A DNA stretch of 64,000 bases, taken from positions 25,751-89,750 of the forward strand of contig NZ_JADBGG010000020.1 of the NCBI RefSeq assembly GCF_014873765.1. Reading direction: 5' to 3'. The notes beneath the pieces were generated by a model that was not told the DNA's origin, made no database searches, and saw only the letters and a list, made by a program, of their open reading frames with translations. The stretch is from Desulfomicrobium macestii (lineage in GTDB: Bacteria; Desulfobacterota; Desulfovibrionia; Desulfovibrionales; Desulfomicrobiaceae). Of this stretch, positions 7,110 to 14,200 are shown in pieces. The position numbers and the translations under genes were made by a program. Each line of letters opens with the position of its first letter. Within the stretch, counting starts at the first letter, position 1.

Positions 7110-7186
7110 TGGCGCGCCAGGGAGGACTCGAACCCCCGACCGATTGCTTAGAAGGCAATTGCTCTATCCGCCTGAGCTACTGGCGC
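7110..7186 (-). tRNA. tRNA-Arg (anticodon TCT)
   Basis: 77 bases including an encoded CCA. On the minus strand the acceptor stem GCGCCAG pairs with CTGGCGC. The D arm is GCTC-AGGCGGATA-GAGC, the anticodon stem ATTGC/GCAAT closes the loop CTTCTAA (anticodon TCT), and the T arm is GGGGG-TTCGAGT-CCTCC. It reads AGA codons, rare in such a GC-rich genome. Its 3' end is partly duplicated at 6231-6265. Confidence 0.95.
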
Positions 7187-7382
7187 GCAAAATGGAAGCA
7201 TTCCCTATTTTTTCCGGGGCTGAAAGTCAAGTGCAGGTCCGGGCTTTTTCTGTTGCTCCCGGCCCGGGAAACTTCTATGAATTCTCTCCGGATTGTCGGC
7301 CCTTGCGGCTTCAGTCTGTCGCCGCACCCGCGTTTTGACTCCCATTTTTTCGGGGCGGCTTTTTTTCAATCTTTTCCCCCAA

Positions 7383-8612
7383 ATGCACATGACCTTTGCC
7401 TCCTTTGCCGAATTCGAATCGTATCTGGACAGTCTGGGACTTTTTTCCATGCAGCTCGGCCTGTCGCGCATGCACGAGGCCCTTGGCCTCATGGGCCTTG
7501 AGCGCCCCTCCGCCTCGGTCGTGCATGTGGTCGGGACCAACGGCAAGGGCTCCACGTCCGGATTTTTGGAGGCGCTGGCGCGGGCTCATGGCCTGGCCAC
7601 GGGTGTGTACAACTCGCCGCATCTGGCCAGCGTGCGCGAGCGCATCCGCGTGCGCGGGGTCATGGTTCCCGAAGAAGGCTGGCTGGCCGGCGCCAATGCG
7701 GTCATGGACAGGTGCGCGGGCGTGGGGCTGACCTATTTCGAGCTGCTGACGGTCATGGCGCTCTACATTTTTGAGCGGGAGGGCCTTGATCTGATCATCC
7801 TTGAGGCGGGGCTCGGCGGAACGCATGACGCCACCTGCGCCATCCCGGCCGATCTTGCGGTCATGACCCCGGTGGGCCTGGACCATGAGCAGATCCTGGG
7901 CCCGAACCTGGCGGACATAGCCCGCGACAAGAGCGGGGCCCTGGGTCGTTGTCCGGCCGTGACGGGCGCGCAGGAAGAAGCCGTGATGGAAATTTTCCGG
8001 CAGGCCGGGGCAGGGCATCCGCTCGTCAGCCTTGAGGACTGCCGCACCTCCTCCGGATTTCTCATCCCGGCGGGCCCGGCATCCCTGCTGCTGCCCCCCG
8101 CGTCCCTGCCCGGCCATCCTCCGTATCAGCTGCGCAACGCCGCCTTGGCCGCTCTGGCCTGGAGCCGTCTGGCCCAGGCCCGGGGCTGGCAATTTGACGC
8201 GGCACTGTGTACACAAGTCCTTGGCACAACGCGATTTTTCGGGCGTTTTTGCAGTCATGGGCGGATTCTGGTGGACGGCGCCCACAATCCCATGGGGCTG
8301 ACCGCCCTGTGCGAGGCGCTGGAGGCGGCCGGGGAGCATTTCGACGTGCTCGTCTTTCAGGCCATGCGCGACAAGACGCTGGAACCTGCCGTGCTGGAAC
8401 GCCTGCGGGCTCTGGCGGATACCGTCGTGATTCCGGGCCTGCAGGTGGAGCGCGCCTTCGCCGCCCGTGAACTGGCGGCGCTTTTTGGCTCCGGGACCCT
8501 GGCGACGCAGGATTTGCAAGAGGCCCTGCGTCAGGAAGGATCGGTGCTGCTTTGCGGCTCCCTGTATCTGGTGGGGGCCTATTACGAACTTTTTCCGGAA
8601 CAGCTTTTGTAG
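7383..8612 (+). CDS. folC: Folylpolyglutamate/dihydrofolate synthase
   Basis: 409 residues from the ATG at 7383 (a second ATG two codons on is equally possible; neither has a strong ribosome site). The Mur-ligase-type P-loop GTNGKGST is at residues 51-58, followed by SPHLASVRERI, the substrate-closing segment of FolC. Later motifs are the acidic EAGLGGTHDATC and GLDHEQILG, then VDGAHNPMG in the C-terminal domain. It adds glutamate to folates, and in many bacteria also makes dihydrofolate from dihydropteroate. It lies 9 bases before selA and is probably cotranscribed with it. Confidence 0.92.
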   Translation: MHMTFASFAEFESYLDSLGLFSMQLGLSRMHEALGLMGLERPSASVVHVVGTNGKGSTSGFLEALARAHGLATGVYNSPHLASVRERIRVRGVMVPEEGWLAGANAVMDRCAGVGLTYFELLTVMALYIFEREGLDLIILEAGLGGTHDATCAIPADLAVMTPVGLDHEQILGPNLADIARDKSGALGRCPAVTGAQEEAVMEIFRQAGAGHPLVSLEDCRTSSGFLIPAGPASLLLPPASLPGHPPYQLRNAALAALAWSRLAQARGWQFDAALCTQVLGTTRFFGRFCSHGRILVDGAHNPMGLTALCEALEAAGEHFDVLVFQAMRDKTLEPAVLERLRALADTVVIPGLQVERAFAARELAALFGSGTLATQDLQEALRQEGSVLLCGSLYLVGAYYELFPEQLL

Positions 8613-8621
8613 GGAGGTCCG

Positions 8622-10019
8622 GTGTCTTCTCTTTTCAGACATATTCCGTCCGTCGACCGTTTTCTGCAGGACCTGGAACAGGAGCGCTCTCTGGCAGATC
8701 TTCCGCGCCAGATGCTCAAGGATCTGGTGGGTGAGTTCCTGGATCTCTGCCGCGAGGAGATCCGCGCCGGAGTGGTCACGGACGAGAGCGCCCTGGCCTT
8801 CACTACCCTGGCCGCACGAGCCGGGGCCTACGTGCGGACGCGTTCCCGGCCTCATTTCAGGCGGGTCGTCAACGCCACGGGCGTGGTCATCCACACCAAC
8901 CTCGGCCGTTCCATCCTGGCTGAAGAGGCCGTCCTGGCCGTGGCCGAGGGCTGCCGCCATTATTCCAACCTGGAGATGGACCTGGACACGGGCCAGCGCG
9001 GGAGCCGTTATTCCCACGTCGAAAAGCTGCTCTGCCGCCTGACCGGGGCCGAGGCGGGCCTGGTGGTCAACAACAACGCCGCCGCCGTGCTGCTGGTCCT
9101 CGACACCCTGGCCAAGGGCCGCGAGGTCGTGGTCTCGCGCGGGCAGTTGGTCGAGATCGGCGGGTCGTTCCGCATCCCCGAGGTCATGAAGAAGAGCGGG
9201 GCCGTGCTGCGCGAGGTCGGGGCCACCAACCGCACTCACCTGCGCGACTACGCGGAGGCTATCGGCCCGGACACCGCCATGCTCATGAAGGTGCACACTT
9301 CCAACTACCGCATCATAGGGTTTCACAAGGAAGTGGACCTGTCCGATCTGGTGACGCTGGGCCGTGAGCGCGGCCTGTCCACCTTCGAGGATCTGGGCAG
9401 TGGCAATCTTTTCGATTTTTCACCTTATGGGTTCATGCCCGAACCCACGGTGCAGCAAGTGCTGAGGAGCGGAGTGGATGTGGTCACCTTCAGCGGCGAC
9501 AAGCTGCTGGGCGGCCCTCAGGCCGGAGTGATCGTCGGGCGCCGGGAATTCATCGAGCGCATCAAGAAAAACCAGCTCAACCGCGCCCTGCGCATCGACA
9601 AGATGACCCTGGCCGCCCTGGAGGCGACCCTGCGCCTGTATCTCGATCCGGAACAGGCCCGGCGCAGCGTGCCGACCCTGGCCATGATCACGGCCGCGCC
9701 GAAGGAGCTGCATGCCCGGGCCGGGCGTCTGCGGCGCAGGCTGTCCCGGGATCTCGCCGGGTTGGCCTTGGTGACGGTCAAGCCCGGATTTTCGCGCGTG
9801 GGCGGCGGCTCCTTCCCGGAACAGGACCTGCCGACCACGCTGGTCAGCGTCGCGCCCACGGGCATGGACGTTGACTCCCTGCGTCAGGGCCTGTTGGCCG
9901 AGGACATCCCGGTCGTCGGGCGGGTGGAGGACGGCGCGTTCTGCCTCGATCCACGCACGCTCATGGATGCGGAGTTCGCACTGGTGGCCGGTGCCATAAG
10001 GGCGGTCCTCACGCAGTGA
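8622..10019 (+). CDS. selA: L-seryl-tRNA(Sec) selenium transferase
   Basis: 465 residues from a GTG with GGGAGG upstream. SelA converts Ser-tRNA(Sec) to Sec-tRNA(Sec) with selenophosphate and is a pyridoxal-phosphate enzyme. The N-terminal tRNA-binding region is followed by the family signature NATGVVIHTNLGRS and the PLP lysine, about residue 294, in the phrase FSGDKLLGGPQAG. Its presence implies selenoproteins, such as formate dehydrogenases or hydrogenases, elsewhere in the genome. selB and selD are not in this window. Confidence 0.96.
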   Translation: MSSLFRHIPSVDRFLQDLEQERSLADLPRQMLKDLVGEFLDLCREEIRAGVVTDESALAFTTLAARAGAYVRTRSRPHFRRVVNATGVVIHTNLGRSILAEEAVLAVAEGCRHYSNLEMDLDTGQRGSRYSHVEKLLCRLTGAEAGLVVNNNAAAVLLVLDTLAKGREVVVSRGQLVEIGGSFRIPEVMKKSGAVLREVGATNRTHLRDYAEAIGPDTAMLMKVHTSNYRIIGFHKEVDLSDLVTLGRERGLSTFEDLGSGNLFDFSPYGFMPEPTVQQVLRSGVDVVTFSGDKLLGGPQAGVIVGRREFIERIKKNQLNRALRIDKMTLAALEATLRLYLDPEQARRSVPTLAMITAAPKELHARAGRLRRRLSRDLAGLALVTVKPGFSRVGGGSFPEQDLPTTLVSVAPTGMDVDSLRQGLLAEDIPVVGRVEDGAFCLDPRTLMDAEFALVAGAIRAVLTQ

Positions 10020-10142
10020 TTTTTTGAGTGGCCCGGCAGTGCGCCCGTCGCATGCCTGCCGAACGATTTTTGTACGCCGCGCATGCGGACAATCGAAAGG
10101 ACGCGCGTCCCGGCACAGGGAGCGCGGCAAAGGAGAATGTCA

Positions 10143-11258
10143 ATGACCAAGGTTCTGGTGCGGCCGGAGATGGAGGGTTTCAAACCCTATTCGCCCGGCC
10201 TGTCCATCGATGAGATAAAGAAACGTTACGGCCTGCCCCGGGTCGTCAAGATGGCCAGCAACGAGAACCCGCTGGGCACGTCCCCCGTGGTTCAGGAGCG
10301 GCTCAGAAATGTCAGTTCCCTGGCTTTCCGCTATGCCCAGGCAGGCTCTCCGGCCCTGACCGAGGCCCTGGCCGTGCATCTGGGCGTGCCCGCGTCCTGC
10401 GTGGTGGCGGGCAATGGTTCCGACGAGATCATCGATCTTTTGCTGCGCGTGGTGGCCCGGCCCGGCGTGGACAACGTGGTGGCCTTCAATCCGTGCTTCA
10501 GCATCTACGACGTGCAGTCCCGGCTGTGCGGGGTGGAGTTTCGGCAGGCCAGGCTGAACGCCGACTTCTCCTTTCCTTTCGACAAACTTCTGTCCCTGAC
10601 CGACGAGAACACCGCCCTTGTCTTCGTTACCAATCCGGACAACCCCTCGGGCCATGCCTGTCCGGCCTCGGATCTGGTCGCGCTTGCGGCCCTGTTGCCG
10701 AAGCGCGCGCTCCTGGTGGTGGACGAGGCCTATGTCGATTTCGCCGAGCCGCTGGAGGCGTACAGCATGCTCCCGCACTTGGGCGAGATCCCCAATCTGG
10801 TCGTCCTGCGCACCTTTTCCAAGATGTACGGACTGGCGGGCCTGCGTCTGGGCTACGGGGTCATGCCCGAGTGGCTGGCGGACCTGCTGCTGCGGGTCAA
10901 ACTGCCCTTCAGCGTGAACATTCTGGCCGAGCAGGCCGGGCTGGCCGCCCTGGACGACGACATCTTCGTGTCCCAGACCCTGCTTGTCGTGAGCGAAGGC
11001 CGTCGCCTGCTGGAGCGCGAGCTTTCGGCCATGGGCTGCAAGGTCTGGCCCTCGCAGGCGAATTTTCTGATGTTCGAGCCACCCATGGACGCGCGCACCC
11101 TTTTTGAGGCATTACTTGCCAAAGGGGTTATCATTCGGCCCCTTGGCAGCTATGGCATGCCTGAGAAACTGCGTGTCAGCATCGGCAACGAGGAAGAGAA
11201 TCTGGAATTTCTGGCCAAAACAGCGGAGGTGTTGCGTGATCACGATCGTTACTCTTGA
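10143..11258 (+). CDS. hisC: Histidinol-phosphate aminotransferase
   Basis: 371 residues. The ATG at 10143 is selected because AAGGAG lies seven bases upstream; upstream in-frame codons lack a site. It catalyses the glutamate-dependent transamination of imidazole acetol phosphate in histidine synthesis. It is a class I/II PLP fold enzyme with SNENPLG near the N-terminus, FVTNPDNPSG in the middle, VVDEAYVDF, and the PLP lysine about residue 227 in RTFSKMYGLAGLRLGYG. It overlaps cmk by 23 bases, so the two are translationally linked. Confidence 0.94.
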   Translation: MTKVLVRPEMEGFKPYSPGLSIDEIKKRYGLPRVVKMASNENPLGTSPVVQERLRNVSSLAFRYAQAGSPALTEALAVHLGVPASCVVAGNGSDEIIDLLLRVVARPGVDNVVAFNPCFSIYDVQSRLCGVEFRQARLNADFSFPFDKLLSLTDENTALVFVTNPDNPSGHACPASDLVALAALLPKRALLVVDEAYVDFAEPLEAYSMLPHLGEIPNLVVLRTFSKMYGLAGLRLGYGVMPEWLADLLLRVKLPFSVNILAEQAGLAALDDDIFVSQTLLVVSEGRRLLERELSAMGCKVWPSQANFLMFEPPMDARTLFEALLAKGVIIRPLGSYGMPEKLRVSIGNEEENLEFLAKTAEVLRDHDRYS

Positions 11259-11901
11259 TGGACCGGCCGGGGTAGGCAAGACGACCATCGCCCGCGAGCT
11301 GGCGGACCGTCTGGGCATCGCCTATCTGGACACTGGAGCCATGTTCCGCTCCGTGGCGCTTTTTTTCGGGGACGGTGGCTGGGAACGGCCCGTTGATCAG
11401 CTGGTGCCCGAACTCAATCGTCTCGACTTCGACTTGGAAGGTACGGGAAAATATTCCGAGCTGCTCCTGAACGGGCTGCCCCTGGCCCCGGAGATCCGCA
11501 AGGAGGAGGTCGGCCTGTGGGCCTCGCATCTGGCCCGCATCCCGGTGGTGCGCGATTTTCTGCGCCGCAACCAGCAGGCCATCGGCCGGAGCACCTCGCT
11601 TGTGGCCGAGGGCCGGGACATGGGCAGCGTGGTGTTTCCGGGCGCCCGGCACAAGTTCTTCATGGACGCATCCATCGACGTGCGCGCCAAGCGCCGTCAT
11701 GCGCAGCTCAAGGCCATGGGCATGGACGAGGACCTGGAGCGCATCCGCGGCCAGATCCGCATCCGCGACGATCAGGACCGCAATCGCGTGGTGGCTCCCC
11801 TGAAACCCGCCCTGGATGCGGTGATCATCGACACCAGCGCCCTGGATGCGGATCGGGTTCTGGAGAAGATTGTCGACCACATCCGGGAAAAAGGCCTCTA
11901 A
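11236..11901 (+). CDS. cmk: Cytidylate kinase
   Basis: 221 residues from the GTG at 11236, preceded by GGAGGT and lying inside the 3' end of hisC. The N-terminus VITIVTLDGPAGVGKTTIA is the P-loop of CMP kinase, followed by LDTGAMFRSVALF. VAEGRDMGSVVFPGARHKFF is the family CMP-binding segment, and RIRDDQDRNRVVAPLKPA the C-terminal lid region. It phosphorylates CMP and dCMP. The stop codon is the first base group of a long palindrome. Confidence 0.94.
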   Translation: MITIVTLDGPAGVGKTTIARELADRLGIAYLDTGAMFRSVALFFGDGGWERPVDQLVPELNRLDFDLEGTGKYSELLLNGLPLAPEIRKEEVGLWASHLARIPVVRDFLRRNQQAIGRSTSLVAEGRDMGSVVFPGARHKFFMDASIDVRAKRRHAQLKAMGMDEDLERIRGQIRIRDDQDRNRVVAPLKPALDAVIIDTSALDADRVLEKIVDHIREKGL

Positions 11902-12021
11902 GACCGCTGAAAATCAATTCTGGACTGCGTTGCTCACCGTTTTTGAAGGGTTCATGTAGTCGGCTACACGTCACCCTCCAAAAACGGTTTGCGCCTTGCC
12001 AGAATCGATTTTCAGCGGTCT
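11901..12021. repeat. Long imperfect palindrome (about 120 bp)
   Basis: The left arm beginning AGACCGCTGAAAATC (11901) is mirrored by GATTTTCAGCGGTCT ending at 12021. CCGTTTTTGAAGGGT is mirrored by ACCCTCCAAAAACGG, and the centre is TGTAG-TCGG-CTACA. Arms are about 58 bases with a few mismatches and a 2-base offset. Transcribed, it would fold into one long hairpin immediately after cmk, and may act as a terminator or RNA stabiliser. The shape is that of a dispersed intergenic palindrome (MITE/REP-like). Confidence 0.85.
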
Positions 12022-12044
12022 TGCCGATTTATTGGGGGAGGGCG

Positions 12045-12264
12045 GCCACGCAGAGGAGGGCGGCCACGCAGGGCCGCCCCTACGGTTTTTTCGGGATGGG
12101 ATATCGTTCACGCAGGGCCGCCCCTACGGTTTTTTTCGGGATGGGATATCGTTCACGCAGGGCCGCCCCTACGGTTTTTTTCGGGATGGGAGGGCGGTCA
12201 CGTTGGGCCGCCCGTACGGTTTTGTTGGGATGGGATATCGTTCACGTGGGGCCGCCCGTACGGA
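12045..12264. repeat. Tandem repeat, about 4.5 copies of a 44-45 bp unit
   Basis: A unit with core GGGCCGCCC(C/G)TACGG, then a T-rich run, GGGATGGGATATCGTTC and ACG(C/T)(A/T/G)G, repeats at 44-45 bp steps from about 12069 to the mazG stop codon; two short partial copies precede it. The first copies are nearly identical and the last two diverge (GTTGGG, GTGGGG). Each unit carries a GGGCGGCC/GGCCGCCC dyad. There are no unique spacers, so it is not a CRISPR. Copy number may vary by slippage. Confidence 0.85.
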
Positions 12265-13047
12265 TTATCGGCGGGTGGCCTTGATTTCGTCCCAGAGGGT
12301 GTCCATTTCTTCCAGGGAGAGCCTGTCCAGTTCCAGGCCGCGCTCCCTGGCCAATTTCTCCATGGCCTCGAAGCGTCCCAGGAACTTGGAGTTGGCCACG
12401 GCCAGGGCCGAGTTGGCCTTGATTCCACGCCGTCTGCCGTATTCCACCAGCGAAAACAGATAGTCCCCGAATTCCTCTTCCCGTGCCGCCGCGTCGTCCG
12501 TGGCCAGGGCGGCCTGCAGTTCGTTCCATTCCTCGGCCAGCTTTTTCTCCTGGTCCGCGTCCGTGGCCCAGGTGAAGCCCGTGCGGGCCGCCTTGGAGTT
12601 GATGCGGTAGGCGCGCAGCAGCGGCGGCAGGCTTGCGGGCAGGGAGGCGAACACGCCGGGATCCTTGTCCTTTTCGGCCTTCTCCTGCTTCTTGATCTGT
12701 TCCCAGTTTTTGACCACTTCGGCCACGTCGGCGGCTTTTTCGCCGTAGACGTGAGGATGGCGGCGGATCATCTTGGCCACGTTGCCGGCCAGCGCGGTCT
12801 GCAGGAAATCCGGGATCTCCCGGTCGTGGCAGCGGCCGATGAAGAGCAGCAGGAAAAGCACGTCGCCCAGTTCTTCGGCGATCTCGGACTTGTCGTCCTG
12901 ACGGATGGCCTCCACCAGTTCGAAACATTCCTCCACCAGATAATCGCACATGGACTGCGGGGTCTGCTCCTTGTCCCAGGGGCAGCCGTCCGGTCCGGTC
13001 AGGGTGTCGATGACTTCAATGATGCGTTCGAAATTATTCTTTTCCAC
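12265..13047 (-). CDS. mazG: Nucleoside triphosphate pyrophosphohydrolase MazG
   Basis: 260 residues, with the house-cleaning MazG fold twice. The N-terminal domain carries CPWDKEQTPQSM, then the metal-binding pattern EE(39,40)xxE(43) and EE(58,59)xxD(62). The C-terminal half carries a second pair (EEWNEL, EEEFGDYLFSLVEYGRR). It hydrolyses non-canonical or excess NTPs to NMP and pyrophosphate. It overlaps the end of cvpA by 14 bases, so they form one transcript, and its 3' end runs into the tandem repeat. Confidence 0.93.
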   Translation of the reverse strand: MEKNNFERIIEVIDTLTGPDGCPWDKEQTPQSMCDYLVEECFELVEAIRQDDKSEIAEELGDVLFLLLFIGRCHDREIPDFLQTALAGNVAKMIRRHPHVYGEKAADVAEVVKNWEQIKKQEKAEKDKDPGVFASLPASLPPLLRAYRINSKAARTGFTWATDADQEKKLAEEWNELQAALATDDAAAREEEFGDYLFSLVEYGRRRGIKANSALAVANSKFLGRFEAMEKLARERGLELDRLSLEEMDTLWDEIKATRR

Positions 13048-13606
13048 CAGGGGTTCCTTTCATTTCCTTGAGTTTTTCCACGACCCTCTTTTCCCACTCC
13101 TGCTGCAGCTCCTGGCTGCGGATCAGGAACTGGTCGCGCATTTCCTTGGGCAGGGCGTTCGAGAGCATGGTGTTGAAGGTGTTGACGTAGGGCATGATCT
13201 TCGACTCGGTCAGCATCGGTGACTTTGACGGCAGAAAGGCGGTCAGGGCCATGACGATGATGCTGCACAGGAGTGCGCCCTTGAAGAGGCCGAGCGCTCC
13301 GCCGCCGATGCTGTCCACCCAGCCGAGCATGATCATCTGTAGAAGCTTTCTGATCAGGGATGCGAGCAGGAAAACCACTGCCACGACACCAAGAAAAATG
13401 GCCAGATAGGCTGCGAGCTTGGCCATGCCGGGGCCGCCCGGGAAGTTTTCGAACATTGCCGCGAGCTGCGCGTGATAGGTGTTGGCCAGCACGAAGCCCA
13501 GGATCAGCCCCAGAATGGAGGCGATCTCCTTGACGAGTCCGCGAAAAATGCCGCGCAGGCCCAAAAATCCCAGAATCACGCAGAAGACGATATCCAGAGT
13601 GTTCAT
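13034..13606 (-). CDS. cvpA: CvpA family membrane protein
   Basis: 190 residues with four predicted membrane helices and the CvpA-type N-terminus (LDIVFCVILGFLGLRGIFRG), then SILGLILGFVLAN and a glycine-rich WVDSIGGGALGLFKGALL before the last helix. The tail is charged and helical (QELQQEWEKRVVEKLKEMKG). The family was first linked to colicin V production and is now tied to envelope stress and peptidoglycan homeostasis; the exact activity is unknown. ATG is preceded by GGGAGG on the minus strand. It is first gene of a unit with mazG. Confidence 0.85.
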   Translation of the reverse strand: MNTLDIVFCVILGFLGLRGIFRGLVKEIASILGLILGFVLANTYHAQLAAMFENFPGGPGMAKLAAYLAIFLGVVAVVFLLASLIRKLLQMIMLGWVDSIGGGALGLFKGALLCSIIVMALTAFLPSKSPMLTESKIMPYVNTFNTMLSNALPKEMRDQFLIRSQELQQEWEKRVVEKLKEMKGTPGGKE

Positions 13607-13775
13607 GCTTAACCTCCCGGTCGTTGTGAGGGTCGGCTATCACAAAGGATGCTGATCGGAAAGGGCGCACCGGGCACGACCTTGACAGTGCAGGGCGCAC
13701 CTCGTAGACACGAAACCTCGGCTCGTCCGGACTTTTCTGACGGGCGCACGAGTCAAGAAACACGATGAGGTGACA

Positions 13776-14123
13776 ATGTACGATATCAGATTGGTGAAGT
13801 TGGTGAACGGCGACATGGTGCTCGGCAAATGGAACGAGGAGAAGGGGATCATCGCTGATCCGGCCATCCTGCAGACCATACCCACGCAGCAGGGCGGCAT
13901 GCAGATGCTGCTGCTTCCTTTCGGCTATCCCTTTGATCAGGAAATGACCGGAGAGATCGAGCTCAAGCACGTCATCTACCAGTACAAGACCGTACCCGAG
14001 GAACTCAAGACCAAGTATCTTGAGGCGACCACCAACCTGACCCTGTCCGCCCCCGGCGGCCTCGGCAATTTGGGCGGCATGGGCGGCGGTGTGGCCGATT
14101 TCAGCAAATTCTTGAAAAAATAA
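13776..14123 (+). CDS. Small beta-rich protein, possibly Sm-like fold
   Basis: 115 residues from the ATG at 13776 (GATGAGG upstream; an in-frame GTG two codons earlier sits on the ribosome site). The N-terminal 80 residues show short alternating hydrophobic strands: YDIRLVKLVNGDMVLGKW, IADPAILQTIP, MQMLLLPFGYPF, IELKHVIYQYKTVPEELKTKY. This ordering resembles small phage-type Sm-like proteins, which is my reading and not established. The tail is glycine-rich. It stands alone between cvpA (divergent) and a radical SAM gene. Confidence 0.6.
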   Translation: MYDIRLVKLVNGDMVLGKWNEEKGIIADPAILQTIPTQQGGMQMLLLPFGYPFDQEMTGEIELKHVIYQYKTVPEELKTKYLEATTNLTLSAPGGLGNLGGMGGGVADFSKFLKK

Positions 14124-14200
14124 CGCAGCAGGCGCTGCCGGGAAAAGGGTGGCTTTCCACCCTTTTTTTTTCTGCCCGGCCCCGCGCACGGCAAGGACCC

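Larger units (their letters stand above)
6231..7124. mobile_element. Toxin-antitoxin islet at tRNA-Arg
   Basis: An 870-bp unit bounded by a 24-bp direct repeat (one mismatch) contains only a HigBA-like module and a terminator. No integrase is present, so the unit is either a remnant of a larger tRNA-targeting element or a cassette mobilised in trans. About 170 bases before the toxin gene (6266-6437) hold no other gene. Confidence 0.5.

Noticed and set aside
12045..12264. CRISPR array
   Set aside because: Units are contiguous 44-45 bp copies without unique spacers and no cas genes are near.
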